Notes: generated from the sequence alone by a model not told the origin. A stretch of DNA of 64,000 nucleotides from Sulfuricurvum sp. (GCF_030691015.1 NZ_JAUYFF010000002.1:124001-188000), one strand, 5' to 3'. Counted from the stretch's first letter, positions 1-9,307 are shown. Program-made: numbers and translations.

Positions 1-755
1 AAAGCGATCAGGAGATGGCGAGTGAGATTCAGAAAAAAGGGGAATTCTTACGTCGTGCTATCGACGAAGATCGGGTAGAGCCTTTTGTCCAACCGATTTA
101 CGATGTGCAAAGCGGAGAGATTTTCGGATATGAGGTTCTCGCTCGTATTCGTGACGGTCAACGTTATATGGCGGCGGGGCAGTTTATTGAAGTAGCTGAG
201 AGCTTAGGTTTCGCACCAAAAATCGATCAAATAATTTTAACCAAAGGATTGTTGGCGCGTGAGGAACGTGGGCTATGGGACAAACGCTTTTTCTTTAATC
301 TTTCCACGAAAAGTCTCTTTGGCGGAGATTATGTTGACGTGATTAAAGCGCATGGTGAACGAAATCCTCATCCGACTTCCAGTACGGGGGTTACGATTGA
401 AATTTTAGAGCGTGAAGCGATTCATAACGTCAACGGGTTGATGGATATTATAGAAGAACTGAAACAAAAAGGGATCAGTTTCGCGCTGGATGATTTCGGT
501 TCAGGGTTTTCATCGTTTGTCTATCTTAAATATTTTGATACCGACTATGTAAAAATTGACGGTGAATTTGTCAAAAATATTGTTGTTAATGAGAAAGACC
601 GTATTTTTGTAAAACATATTCATCAAATTGCGAAAGAGTTCGGGAAGGAAACCATTGCAGAGTATGTGGAAGATATTGAGACACTTAATATTCTAAAAGA
701 GATCGGTGTCGATTATGCGCAGGGCTTCCATTTAGGTCGCCCACACCAGTTGTAA
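1..755 (+). CDS. EAL-domain protein, 5' end outside the window
   Basis: The reading frame is open to the left edge, and the first ATG (position 15) has an AGGAG directly against it, too close to act as its ribosome site, so the true start probably lies upstream. The visible part is an EAL domain of the cyclic-di-GMP phosphodiesterase family. EVLAR stands where EALxR is usual, followed by DDFGSGFSS, a KIDGEF segment and a terminal QGFHLGRP. The usual AEGVE near the C terminus reads AEYVED. Most metal- and substrate-binding positions therefore look kept, so activity is plausible but not certain. A sensor or GGDEF domain may sit in the missing N-terminal part. Confidence 0.85.
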   Translation, partial: SDQEMASEIQKKGEFLRRAIDEDRVEPFVQPIYDVQSGEIFGYEVLARIRDGQRYMAAGQFIEVAESLGFAPKIDQIILTKGLLAREERGLWDKRFFFNLSTKSLFGGDYVDVIKAHGERNPHPTSSTGVTIEILEREAIHNVNGLMDIIEELKQKGISFALDDFGSGFSSFVYLKYFDTDYVKIDGEFVKNIVVNEKDRIFVKHIHQIAKEFGKETIAEYVEDIETLNILKEIGVDYAQGFHLGRPHQL

Positions 756-761
756 GGGCTC

Positions 762-1205
762 TTAGCCCAATATCTTTTTAGCGCATTCGTTGATCCGTTT
801 TCCATCAGCCTGAGCACCGAGTACTTTGGACGCCGCTCCCATGACTCGTCCGATATCTTTGATCGATTCTGCCCCTGTTTCGGCGATAATAGTGCGTAAT
901 GCAGACTCTAGCTCTTCATCACTGAGCTGTGCAGGTAAATAGGTTTCAAAAATTGCCGCTTCGGAAGCCTCTTTTTCATACAAATCTTCACGTCCCGCAT
1001 CACGGTATTGGCTCATAGCGTCGTTGCGCTGTTTGACCTGCTTTTGGATGATCTTAATGATATCATCATCACTGAGCTCTTTGCGCTCATCGACTTCGAT
1101 TTGCTTCATAGCACTGCTGAGAAGTCTGAGTGCATCGCGCAACGCTACATTTTTCTCTTTCATAGCTGTTTTGATGTCATTGCTTATTTGTTCTTTTAAA
1201 CTCAT
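762..1205 (-). CDS. GatB/YqeY-domain protein
   Basis: A 147-residue protein of the YqeY family, a short helical domain also found at the C terminus of the GatB subunit of tRNA amidotransferase. It opens with LKEQISNDIKTAMKEKN and contains the family-typical IIQKQVKQRNDA and TYLPAQLSDEEL segments, with GRVMGAASK near the end. Length matches stand-alone YqeY (about 150). The free-standing protein has no firmly established reaction; a tRNA-related role is inferred from the GatB homology. It is divergent from flgH and converges on the EAL gene with only six bases between them. Confidence 0.9.
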   Translation of the reverse strand: MSLKEQISNDIKTAMKEKNVALRDALRLLSSAMKQIEVDERKELSDDDIIKIIQKQVKQRNDAMSQYRDAGREDLYEKEASEAAIFETYLPAQLSDEELESALRTIIAETGAESIKDIGRVMGAASKVLGAQADGKRINECAKKILG

Positions 1206-1262
1206 ATCTACCCCTTGGAACTATTTTTGCTTATTATAGCTAAATATGACTCGGATGGAATA

Positions 1263-1979
1263 ATGCGCATACCACTCTACTTATCGATATTGTCGGCGTC
1301 ATTGTTACTTAGCGGTTGTAGTGCGCGTCTTACTGAGCCTGAAATAGCCTTTACACCGCCAAAATATGTTGAAGAGATGCCCTCACGGGAAGAAGAAAAC
1401 AGTTTTGTGGCACGCGGAAGTTTGTTTGGGCAAGGGGATAGCCCCCTCTTTTCCGATCATAAAGCGATGCATGTCAATGATATTGTGACGGTCGTTATTT
1501 CAGAAACCGCAACCAGCTCGAATAAAGCAAGCAAAGCATTGACGGAAGCGGATACGTTGGGGCTAAACGGCGGTCTCTTCAGCTCTGCTGGGAATAATTC
1601 AGCCGTCAATTCGGCAGTAGGAAAACTAAACGGTTTAGCCAATATCGGCTTTAGTGCCGGATCAAGTTCCGATTACTCCGGATCAGGAAGTGCGACTAAA
1701 AATGCCTCATTCTCGACAACGGTATCTGCCCGAATTGTTAAAATGATGGCAAACGGAAACTATTTTATCACCGGACGACGTGAGATCATGGTCGATGATC
1801 AAAAGCAGATTATGCAGCTTAGCGGCGTTATCCGCCCGTATGATATCGACCAAAACAATCAAATTAACTCATCAAAAATCTCTGATGCTAAGATACTTTA
1901 TGCGAATGAAGGGGATGTTGATCGCTCGATCAATCAAGGTTGGGCAAGTAAAATGGTCGGAGCCGTCTGGCCATTTTGA
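1263..1979 (+). CDS. flgH: Flagellar basal-body L-ring protein FlgH
   Basis: FlgH forms the L ring in the outer membrane around the flagellar rod. The sequence shows a lipoprotein signal (MRIPLYLSILSASLLLSGC, lipobox LSGC). It then has the hallmark stretch FSDHKAMHVNDIVTVVISETATSSNKASK and a C-terminal NGNYFITGRREIMVDDQKQ-IMQLSGVIRPYDI region. The ATG at 1263 is chosen because it gives a compact signal peptide and follows GGATGGA; the frame is open further upstream to 1215 but that extension spoils the signal. The product is 238 residues, normal for the family. No other flagellar structural gene is nearby. A weak AATCGG/CCGATT hairpin (1992-2012) lies between it and the convergent envC-like gene. 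Confidence 0.95.
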   Translation: MRIPLYLSILSASLLLSGCSARLTEPEIAFTPPKYVEEMPSREEENSFVARGSLFGQGDSPLFSDHKAMHVNDIVTVVISETATSSNKASKALTEADTLGLNGGLFSSAGNNSAVNSAVGKLNGLANIGFSAGSSSDYSGSGSATKNASFSTTVSARIVKMMANGNYFITGRREIMVDDQKQIMQLSGVIRPYDIDQNNQINSSKISDAKILYANEGDVDRSINQGWASKMVGAVWPF

Positions 1980-2036
1980 CTATTTGAACGCAATCGGAAC
2001 TAAGTCCCGATTTGCTACGCTAACGCTGAGTTCTCT

Positions 2037-3251
2037 TTAGCGGATCATTTGCATCGGGTCGATATGTGCGTTACGCTGCGTTACCTGAAACATCAACTCT
2101 CTTCCTACACGTCCGATAATCGAACCTTGTTTAAGCCGTTTTCCCACTTCAACCGTAGGGGCGATTTTGTCCAAATGGGCATAGATCGTATGAAGACCGT
2201 TATCGTGTTCGATAATAACAACGTTTTCGAGCATCGCGGTCGGTTTGGCGAGGATAACTTTTCCGTTGAGTACCGATTTGACTTTGGCATCGGCTTCGCT
2301 CGGACGTAGAGAGACGGAGTCATTAAAGATTTTTATCCCGTAAATCGGATCGGTATAAGGGCCGAATCGTTTTGTTACGACATAGCCATCCAACGGAGCA
2401 ATCGTCCGTTCACCCGAATATCCCGCAACATTAGAGGGGCTGTATTGGGCAACGGCGCGTTTGACGTCTTCGGGTACAGGCTTGGAACCCGGTCTTTGGG
2501 CTACTAAAGAAGGAGGTGCCTTTTTAGGTTTAAGCGATTCACGTTTGATAATATTGAGATTAGCAAGGGTGTTTTGGAGTGAACGCTGCTGATTGAGGAT
2601 TTTGTCTAACGATTTTTTATACTGGTTTTTCTCTTTTTCGAGCAATGCTATCGCTTTTTCATTCTCTTTTTTTGTTTCTAATACTTTGTTTTTTTGCTGA
2701 TCAATGACGGCAATCGATTTTTTAAGTACGGTGGTTTGGGAAGAGAGTCCCGAAATTTTTTCGGCATTTTCAGAAAAAATGAAATTAAGCTCTTTAATCT
2801 CTTGCTGAATCTGTTTGAGATGCAGTTTGAGCGCCTCTTCAAGGATTATTGAGTTGGCCTCTTTTGCACGATCGTCGTTGATAAGCAAAGAGATAGAGGT
2901 ATTGCGGGCTATGGCGAATACGAGGCGCTGCTCGATATCGTTTTGGGTTTTGATCAAAAGAGCTTGCTGTGTTTCCAATCCATGCAACGTCGTTTTATTG
3001 GATTGATAGACGCTCTCTTTGGATTTCAACTCTTCGACGAGGGTGTTGATATGTTGTTGCTGTGTCCCTACAATTTGGCGCTGCTGAATAATTTTGGAGG
3101 CGGTCGCTTCGAGTTTAGCGTTGAGACTCGAGAATGTTTGCTTGGTCTGATTTAACTGCTTTGAGGTGTTTTGTATTTTCTCGTCTATTTTGGCGGCAGG
3201 AAGTGAAACCGCCAAAATAGAGATTAAGAGTAGGGAGAAGGGGGTTCGCAT
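2037..3251 (-). CDS. EnvC-like murein hydrolase activator (coiled coil + degenerate LytM)
   Basis: A 404-residue secreted protein: signal peptide (MRTPFSLLLISILAVSLPAA), a long coiled coil (about residues 20-235) and a C-terminal LytM/M23-like domain (about 290-400). In the LytM domain the metal-binding residues of true M23 peptidases are mostly gone: the first H/D site reads GIKIFNDSVSL, and the final HxH strand reads ELMFQVTQ. Only the YAHLDKI histidine remains. This is the pattern of EnvC/NlpD-type proteins, which activate amidases rather than cut peptidoglycan themselves. It directly follows ftsX (stop and start adjoin), matching the known FtsEX-EnvC partnership at the division site. Confidence 0.88.
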   Translation of the reverse strand: MRTPFSLLLISILAVSLPAAKIDEKIQNTSKQLNQTKQTFSSLNAKLEATASKIIQQRQIVGTQQQHINTLVEELKSKESVYQSNKTTLHGLETQQALLIKTQNDIEQRLVFAIARNTSISLLINDDRAKEANSIILEEALKLHLKQIQQEIKELNFIFSENAEKISGLSSQTTVLKKSIAVIDQQKNKVLETKKENEKAIALLEKEKNQYKKSLDKILNQQRSLQNTLANLNIIKRESLKPKKAPPSLVAQRPGSKPVPEDVKRAVAQYSPSNVAGYSGERTIAPLDGYVVTKRFGPYTDPIYGIKIFNDSVSLRPSEADAKVKSVLNGKVILAKPTAMLENVVIIEHDNGLHTIYAHLDKIAPTVEVGKRLKQGSIIGRVGRELMFQVTQRNAHIDPMQMIR

Positions 3252-4064
3252 CTATTCCTCTTCTTCATTTCCGATGACGATAGTCAGGGTGAGGACGATA
3301 GAGACCCCGAGGGCTATCAGAAGCGAACGTACCCCGTCATTGATAAAATCGAACAGTTCGATACTGATACCGACCGTACGGAGCAATAGATCCATCCATC
3401 CGTATTGTTCAATCAGAAAAAAAGCAAGACACAGTACGATGGTCGCAATAATCGCATCAACGATGGCAAGGCGAAACAGCACGGCGGAGCGGAGCCATAC
3501 GGGTGCCCCGAAAAGAGCCATGATCGACATCCGATCGGCATGTTGAAACTGCCATAAACGCATCTCTTTAAGGATGAGGAGCGAGGTGACTGCGGCGATA
3601 GCAATAGAGAAAATTTGGACGACGTCCTTAAATAAAAGCATCAGTTTATAGACGGTGTCATGCGTTTGAGCATACCCTTCAACCCGCTCGATTGCAGAGT
3701 GTTTTTCAAGCCGTTTTTGCAGTTTGGATATCTCTTGAGGCGTTGGAAAACGGCTCAAATAGAGGCGATAGAATTTAGGGAGGGTGAGTTTGAGCAAATC
3801 AAGATTCTTTTTCGTCATTTCACCCTTAAGACGCTCTAACACCTGATCGGTAGCAATAGACTCGCTTCGCTCAATCAGGGAATCCATTGCTTTAAATTCA
3901 GCGGGGGTAAGCGCTTTGTGAGAAACAACGATGATAGAGTAATCATTTTTGAGACGATTTTCGTACGCTTCAATAGTGCGGTCGACGGCAACATAGATTT
4001 GAACCGAAAATAAAACGGTAAAGAGGGCTATGATGAGTGAGATATGATTTTTAAGAGATTTCAT
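3252..4064 (-). CDS. ftsX: Cell-division ABC transporter-like membrane protein FtsX
   Basis: A 270-residue FtsX-type membrane protein. An N-terminal membrane segment (HISLIIALFTVLFSVQIYVAV) is followed by a periplasmic domain of about 115 residues and three further membrane segments (around VVQIFSIAIAAVTSLLIL, AIVDAIIATIVLCLAFFL and SLLIALGVSIVLTLTIVI). FtsX couples ATP hydrolysis by FtsE to periplasmic amidase activators during septation. It overlaps ftsE by 14 bases and adjoins the envC-like gene, so the three are likely translated together. The acidic tail GNEEEE is typical of nothing in particular. Confidence 0.9.
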   Translation of the reverse strand: MKSLKNHISLIIALFTVLFSVQIYVAVDRTIEAYENRLKNDYSIIVVSHKALTPAEFKAMDSLIERSESIATDQVLERLKGEMTKKNLDLLKLTLPKFYRLYLSRFPTPQEISKLQKRLEKHSAIERVEGYAQTHDTVYKLMLLFKDVVQIFSIAIAAVTSLLILKEMRLWQFQHADRMSIMALFGAPVWLRSAVLFRLAIVDAIIATIVLCLAFFLIEQYGWMDLLLRTVGISIELFDFINDGVRSLLIALGVSIVLTLTIVIGNEEEE

Positions 4065-4722
4065 GAATATTCCCCATCTCGATATGAAAATGTTTGTATG
4101 GAATAGTAATGCTGGAAGGGATATGATGTGTTACGACGACGATCGTCGTTTTGAGCTGCGTATTTGCCCCCTCCAAGAGATTCCAGATCACTTGCGACGA
4201 GTATTCATCCAAATTTCCGGTAGGTTCGTCCGCTAAAATCAAAATAGGGTTGTGAGCGAGTGCACGCGCCATGGCAACACGCTGCTGCTCTCCGCCGGAG
4301 AGTTCGGGGGGATATTTTCCTGCTTGATGGATCAGTTTGACGTGACCGAGAAGTTTTTGCACCTGAGGTCCGCTTACCTCTTTCGTATACCCTGAAATGA
4401 TGAGGGGGAGCATAACATTTTTCTCAATCGTCCACTCTTTGATCAGTTTGTAGTCTTGAAAAACGATACCGATGTGGCGGCGGAGAAAATTGAGTCGGGA
4501 GGTGCTGATCCGGTTCATTTTGACACCACCCACCATAAGTCCTCCTGCTCGGGGCTCAATTGCACCGTAGAACGATTTAAGAAGGGTCGATTTGCCGCTT
4601 CCGCTGGCTCCTGTTATAAACACAAAGCTTCCCGCATCGATGGAAAAACTGGCTTTGCTGATGATAGTTTCGAACTCTTTGTACGACAGTGAGAGGTTTT
4701 CGGCAATAATGACTTTATCCAT
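4051..4722 (-). CDS. ftsE: Cell-division ATP-binding protein FtsE
   Basis: A 223-residue ABC ATPase with Walker A GASGSGKST (near residue 40), Q-loop VFQDYKLI, signature LSGGEQQRVAMARAL, Walker B LILADEPTGNLD and a switch histidine in VVVTHH. The LILADEPTGNLD sequence and the placement immediately before ftsX identify it as FtsE rather than a generic LolD-type exporter ATPase. It works on the cytoplasmic face of the division complex with FtsX. The start overlaps the end of trmB by eight bases. Confidence 0.93.
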   Translation of the reverse strand: MDKVIIAENLSLSYKEFETIISKASFSIDAGSFVFITGASGSGKSTLLKSFYGAIEPRAGGLMVGGVKMNRISTSRLNFLRRHIGIVFQDYKLIKEWTIEKNVMLPLIISGYTKEVSGPQVQKLLGHVKLIHQAGKYPPELSGGEQQRVAMARALAHNPILILADEPTGNLDEYSSQVIWNLLEGANTQLKTTIVVVTHHIPSSITIPYKHFHIEMGNIHEIS

Positions 4723-5887
4723 GAAGTAGCTCGTCTAGTAAGATGTGGGCTTTGAGGTTTGCACTTGAGCGAACGGGGAGAGAGGGGTAATAGCGTGCCG
4801 CGCCGTTTTCGAGGAGTACATAGGTACTCTCAGGGCGGTCAAAACTTCCCATAGAGAGGCGGATCATACTTCCCTCTTTCCCGATGCTAAACATACGTTC
4901 GACATGAATAAATCCCCAGTCACGCTTATAGGTATCTTTGGAGAGGCGATAGAGCGCATCGGCATCAATATTTCCCTCTGAAAAAGTAAAATCACCGATC
5001 ATGTCAGGCTCAGGAGATTCTATATCACAGGTAAAGGTGACGTCGTAGATGTTTTTCTCTTGTTTTTTCCAACGGTCTTCGTATTTGCTGACGATAGCGA
5101 TCTCTTGGTTTTTACGCACATCAAAGCGGCTTACAGCGGGCGAGCTGAATGTTTCAAGGGCAAAACGGTAGTAGTTTTCGCTATCGGTACGAAGTTCCAG
5201 TGTTCCGCCGACACGCAATGCCCTCTCCGACTCTTTTAAAAAGGCTTCGGAGATAACGCGGCGGTGAGGTTTTTTATCCCATGGCACGGGAAAATGGACG
5301 TAAACTTTACCGACGATGTTGGAGGGGACAAACTCCAAAAATAATCGTGCATCGTAATCGAGAATCATAATATTGGAGAGATTTTGGATGACGATTTGTT
5401 TGAGTGCCTGCTCGATTGAGGGTTTATGAATCTCCAACCCTATAAACAAGACATCGGGATTGGCGGAGGCTTGGTGGAGAAGATGGCGGGCTGAACCGAA
5501 TCCGACTTCGATACGTACTTCCCGATCTTTTGGGAAATGATCGGCAAAAAACTGGATCGATTTGAGGGCATCATGGGTTTTGAGATGGGCGTTTTCAGGG
5601 GCGTTATCGACATTGGAATCGAGGATCGGAGAACCGGAACACTCCGCATAGGCTGATAAGGCGTGTTTGAGTATAAAGTTAGGAGAAGGGCGGGTAACCT
5701 TATCCCCTTTGAGGAGTTTTTTTGCACCGTTTTTGTAGACCAAAAAGAATTCACGTCCTTTGTATCGGGTAGCGATGAGGGCACCCTCATCAGGGTTTTT
5801 ATAATCGGCTTGAAAAAGAAACTCCACCTCACCGCTGTGAGCGGGAAAGGTAAGGGGGTTAAACGATTCGAGGTTTAAATGCGGCAT
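4715..5887 (-). CDS. trmB: tRNA (guanine-N7)-methyltransferase TrmB
   Basis: TrmB transfers a methyl group from S-adenosylmethionine to N7 of guanine 46 in tRNA. The SAM-binding motif is IEVGFGSARHLLHQA with FIGLEIHKPSIEQ after it, and the catalytic-region PVPWDKKPHRRVISEAFLKE is present. At 390 residues it is much longer than the roughly 240 residues of E. coli TrmB. It has an extra N-terminal region of about 120 residues and a C-terminal extension, as is usual for Campylobacterota TrmB. It lies in the leftward overlapping block with ftsE downstream and the fibronectin lipoprotein gene upstream. Confidence 0.92.
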   Translation of the reverse strand: MPHLNLESFNPLTFPAHSGEVEFLFQADYKNPDEGALIATRYKGREFFLVYKNGAKKLLKGDKVTRPSPNFILKHALSAYAECSGSPILDSNVDNAPENAHLKTHDALKSIQFFADHFPKDREVRIEVGFGSARHLLHQASANPDVLFIGLEIHKPSIEQALKQIVIQNLSNIMILDYDARLFLEFVPSNIVGKVYVHFPVPWDKKPHRRVISEAFLKESERALRVGGTLELRTDSENYYRFALETFSSPAVSRFDVRKNQEIAIVSKYEDRWKKQEKNIYDVTFTCDIESPEPDMIGDFTFSEGNIDADALYRLSKDTYKRDWGFIHVERMFSIGKEGSMIRLSMGSFDRPESTYVLLENGAARYYPSLPVRSSANLKAHILLDELLHG

Positions 5888-5890
5888 TCT

Positions 5891-7150
5891 CTATTTGGCC
5901 TCGTAACGTAATTCGATCGCTTCGGTAGGAAGTGAACGGATACCGTTTTTATCGACACTCAAAATCTCATAGAGGTAACCGGTGTCAGGTTTGATATCGC
6001 TATCACGGAAAGTTGTCTCCGTAATATTATTGATATCGATGCTCTCACGGGTGATCCAGCTTGTTTTCGTCGTTTTTACAACCGTATAAGAGACGGTGCG
6101 CGGATCACTGTTTTTCCATTGAAGTTCAGCCGTTTTGTTAACAACTTTTCCCTCATAGGCGATCGGTGTTTGCGGTTTTGATAGGGTTGAACCCTGCGTT
6201 GCGACAGAGGATTGGAGACTCTCAAGGCCGTCTTTATCCACGGCGGTAATTTTGTAGAAGTAGAACTTGCCGTCTTCCGTAATGGTATCGGTAAAACTGG
6301 TAGATTCGAGTTTGACATGATACTCAAATGAACCGTTCGGTGTGGATGAGCGATAGATGTTGTAATGGCTCAGATCACTGATTGTGCTTGCTTCCCATCC
6401 CAATGTGATAGCACGAGGGAGATTGTTGGTCGAGGTGATATTACGAATCTCAGGAGGCAACGGCTTGGTGATCACTTTGCTCACTTCGCTCGGCTCCGTG
6501 GTCAGTTTGTCAAACGTTGTCGCTTTGATGCGGTAGTGATAAACTTGGCTGTCTTTGAGGTCACGATCGATGTACTCGGCATTCAAACGACCCGTAATGG
6601 TAGCAATAGCGACCCATTTTTGATCCGTTGCTTCTTGACGCTCGATCACATAACCGTTAATTTTTCCGTTAGGATGCGGACGCCAGAGAAGTTTGGCACT
6701 GCGGGGCATATTCCCGACACTTTGGAAAAAACTGATCGGTGCGATCATCGGCTGAGTCGCCACAAGCATGGTCTCGCTGGCAACCGATTCGCTCCCCTCT
6801 TTGGTAATAGCCGAAAAGCGGTATTGGTACTCACTTCCGGGTTTGAGATCACTGTCTACGAAATGGGTTGCAAATCGGCTGTCGATCGTTGCGATACGCT
6901 GGAGTTTTTGATCCTCGGCGCCGGGAGTGTTACGATAAACATAATAGCCGCTGACTCTCGGATCTTCAAGGGGTTTCCACTCGAACGCGATCGAGGTGAT
7001 ATCGGCGATAAACCCGTTCAACGACGGAGTCGGAAGTGTCGAGTCAATCGTGACGGCCTTAGGGGCTACGGGCTGAGGTACACAGCCGCTAAAGCTAAAG
7101 AGACTCAGAACTAAAGAGGCGCTCAATGCGTATCGGATCGATGAGTTCAT
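5891..7150 (-). CDS. Fibronectin type III-repeat lipoprotein
   Basis: A 419-residue exported lipoprotein (MNSSIRYALSASLVLSLFSF, lipobox SFSGC) made of about four fibronectin type III repeats. Each contains a recognisable SVSGYYVYR/KINGYVIER/DLSHYNIYR-like strand and a later DxxLKPGSEYQYRFSAI/DSQVYHYRIKA/KFYFYKITAVD/DTGYLYEILSVD strand. Such modules usually bind other proteins or surface polymers; no catalytic motif is seen. The ATG at 7150 follows AAAGGA at a good distance and is preferred over the ATG at 7168. The gene overlaps the end of the pseudouridine synthase gene by 56 bases and sits directly before trmB. The function is unknown. Confidence 0.85.
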   Translation of the reverse strand: MNSSIRYALSASLVLSLFSFSGCVPQPVAPKAVTIDSTLPTPSLNGFIADITSIAFEWKPLEDPRVSGYYVYRNTPGAEDQKLQRIATIDSRFATHFVDSDLKPGSEYQYRFSAITKEGSESVASETMLVATQPMIAPISFFQSVGNMPRSAKLLWRPHPNGKINGYVIERQEATDQKWVAIATITGRLNAEYIDRDLKDSQVYHYRIKATTFDKLTTEPSEVSKVITKPLPPEIRNITSTNNLPRAITLGWEASTISDLSHYNIYRSSTPNGSFEYHVKLESTSFTDTITEDGKFYFYKITAVDKDGLESLQSSVATQGSTLSKPQTPIAYEGKVVNKTAELQWKNSDPRTVSYTVVKTTKTSWITRESIDINNITETTFRDSDIKPDTGYLYEILSVDKNGIRSLPTEAIELRYEAK

Positions 7151-8072
7151 GCAATTCCTTTGAATCAAAATGTTTTTGTAAATAATCTTCTACCACATTC
7201 CCCAACGGCGCGGTGAAATTCACCCGTTTTTGGGTCGTCGGATGGGTAAAATAGAGGTTATAAGCGTGAAGCAAGATACGTTCCATTTTATCGCTTTTTG
7301 CCGAGGTTCCATAGAGATGATCGCCGATGATATGGCGGCTGATCGACTCAAGATGAACCCGAATCTGATGGGTACGTCCGGTAAAAAGTTTGCACGCGAT
7401 CAGCTCTTCAGTTTCATCGTGACTTGGTAAGAGTTTGGCAAAGGCAGTTTTGGCACTTTTGCCGCTCTCGCTGATCGCCATTTTAAGGCGATTGTGGGCG
7501 CTTCGTCCGATAGGACGGTCGATCACGGTGATTTCCTCTTTCATCGCAGGGGTAACGACGGCGAGATAAAAACGTCCCATACTTTTATCTTGAAGTTGTA
7601 AGGAGAGCGCTTCGTGGGCTTCGTTGTTTTTGGCGATTACCATGGCACCGCTGGTTCCTCGGTCGAGTCGGTGGACGATTCCGTGACGCTCTTCGCCGCT
7701 GAGGGTCGAGAGGGCGATCCCTTTATGTTTAAGCCAATCAACGAGAGTTGGTTCTTTCACGCTTGGAGCAGGGTGGACGGTGAGGGAGCTTGGTTTGTTG
7801 ATAACGAGGATATCGTCATCTTCAAATAAAATCTCGACATCAAAATCGATTTTTTGTGCGGGGGTTGATTTTTGCTCGGGAAAGCGGATAGTGACTTTTT
7901 GAGAAGGTTTGAGTTTTAACCCTGCTTTAGCGGTCGCTTTGCCGTCTACAGTGACACATTCCTGCTCTATAAGCTGTGCGATTTGGTTGCGTGTCTGACC
8001 TAGCTGTTGGGTTAAAAAAACGTCTAAACGAACCGCTTCGTCTGTCGTAAATGTAGATTCTTCTTGTGTCAA
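7095..8072 (-). CDS. rluD: RluD-family 23S rRNA pseudouridine synthase
   Basis: A 325-residue RluA/RluD-family enzyme that converts uridines in RNA to pseudouridine. An N-terminal S4-like RNA-binding domain (RLDVFLTQQLGQTRNQIAQLI) precedes the catalytic domain. The catalytic domain has VNKPSSLTVHPA and GIVHRLDRGTSGAMVIAKN, where the aspartate of HRLDRGTSG is the catalytic residue, and CKLFTGRTHQIRVHL. Domain order and length fit RluD. Which rRNA position it modifies cannot be read from the sequence, so the gene symbol is at family level. It begins the leftward block, divergent from the RodA-like gene. Confidence 0.85.
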   Translation of the reverse strand: MTQEESTFTTDEAVRLDVFLTQQLGQTRNQIAQLIEQECVTVDGKATAKAGLKLKPSQKVTIRFPEQKSTPAQKIDFDVEILFEDDDILVINKPSSLTVHPAPSVKEPTLVDWLKHKGIALSTLSGEERHGIVHRLDRGTSGAMVIAKNNEAHEALSLQLQDKSMGRFYLAVVTPAMKEEITVIDRPIGRSAHNRLKMAISESGKSAKTAFAKLLPSHDETEELIACKLFTGRTHQIRVHLESISRHIIGDHLYGTSAKSDKMERILLHAYNLYFTHPTTQKRVNFTAPLGNVVEDYLQKHFDSKELHELIDPIRIERLFSSESL

Positions 8073-8162
8073 AATGGGATGCCTTTTGGTATTGGGTCTG
8101 TGTACGTTAAAATAAAGTTATAAGCCCGCTATGCTACAATTAGCAAAAAAATAAGGATCGTA

Positions 8163-9272
8163 GTGCTTAATATTGATCGCCGAATTTTAGCACATTTTGA
8201 TTTCATAACGGTTATCTTATTGATTCCGCTCATATTTACTTCAGGTTGGCTCATTTACGAGATCCATCCTACACTCGGTCAAAAGCATACGGTTTACGTG
8301 TTTGTCGGGATCGGTGTCTTTATTTCCCTTTTTCTTCTCCCTATCCGTCGGTTGCTTTGGATGATCCCGATAGCCTATTGGACGAGTGTATTGCTTCTTA
8401 TCGCCGTAGAGTTTGTAGGGCACAGCCGTCTGGGGGCAAAGCGATGGATCGAGATACCGTTTATCCATTTTACGATTCAGCCCTCAGAGCTTCTCAAGCC
8501 CGCATTTGTATTGATGCTCGCGTATTTGATCAACCGTAATCCGCCGCCGCGTGATGGGTACCGACTCAAAGAATTTTTGAAACTCTCGTTTTTCATCATT
8601 ATGCCGTTTTTGCTCATCGCCAAAGAACCCGATTTGGGAACGGCTACCGTTTTGGCGTTGCTGGGATTCGGTATCTTGTTTATCGTCGGTGTCCATTGGA
8701 AAGTATGGATCGGTTTGGCAGTTACCTTTGTCATTTCACTGCCGCTCATCTACACGCAGTTGCACGATTACCAAAAACAGCGCTTATATGATTTTGTCGG
8801 TGAAAAACCGAGCTACCACGTCGAGCAGTCGATTATCGCCGTCGGATCGGGGGGCTTTTTCGGTAAAAACAAAGAAGATGCGACCCAAACGCAGATGAAG
8901 TTTCTCCCCATCGCATCGAGTGACTTTATTTTCGCCTACGTGGTGGAGCGTTTCGGATTTTTCGGGGCATTTTTACTCATCACTCTCTATGCCGCGCTGA
9001 TTATCCATCTGCTCATGATCGCCTTTTGGACGGAGGACTACTATATAAAAGTCGTCGCAGGGGGGTTATCGCTCCTCTTTTTCATTTATATGGCGGTTAA
9101 CATCGCCATGACGATCGGATTCGCCCCCGTCGTCGGGGTACCTCTGCCGATGTTTAGCTACGGAGGGAGCAGTTTTGTGAACTTTATGGTCATTTTGGCG
9201 ATTTTGGAAAACCTCTTAGCCTATCGATTCCGATATCTTTACGGAGATACGGGTAAAAAAAGCTTCGTCTAA
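8163..9272 (+). CDS. rodA: RodA/FtsW family peptidoglycan polymerase (SEDS)
   Basis: A 369-residue polytopic membrane protein of the SEDS family, which polymerises lipid II into glycan strands. Visible hallmarks are GAKRWIEIPFIHFTIQPSELLKPAFVLMLAY, a KEPDLGTATVLALLGFGILFIVG segment carrying the conserved Asp region, and PLPMFSYGGSSFVNFMVILAIL at the C terminus. About ten membrane segments are expected. Its length and the lack of dcw-cluster neighbours favour RodA (elongation) over FtsW (division), but that is inference. It starts 90 bases from the divergent rluD-like gene. Confidence 0.88.
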   Translation: MLNIDRRILAHFDFITVILLIPLIFTSGWLIYEIHPTLGQKHTVYVFVGIGVFISLFLLPIRRLLWMIPIAYWTSVLLLIAVEFVGHSRLGAKRWIEIPFIHFTIQPSELLKPAFVLMLAYLINRNPPPRDGYRLKEFLKLSFFIIMPFLLIAKEPDLGTATVLALLGFGILFIVGVHWKVWIGLAVTFVISLPLIYTQLHDYQKQRLYDFVGEKPSYHVEQSIIAVGSGGFFGKNKEDATQTQMKFLPIASSDFIFAYVVERFGFFGAFLLITLYAALIIHLLMIAFWTEDYYIKVVAGGLSLLFFIYMAVNIAMTIGFAPVVGVPLPMFSYGGSSFVNFMVILAILENLLAYRFRYLYGDTGKKSFV

Positions 9273-9274
9273 TC

Positions 9275-9300
9275 AAAGAGCGTTTATAATTGCGCTCTTT
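9275..9300 (+). terminator. Hairpin after the rodA-like gene
   Basis: An AAAGAGCG (9275-9282) / CGCTCTTT (9293-9300) perfect 8-bp stem starts two bases after the stop codon, followed by TCAAAAA. The loop contains TTTATAAT, which could also serve as the -10 for the tRNA gene that starts at 9308. It may act as a terminator, a promoter or both; only the stem is directly visible. Confidence 0.55.
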
Positions 9301-9307
9301 CAAAAAC

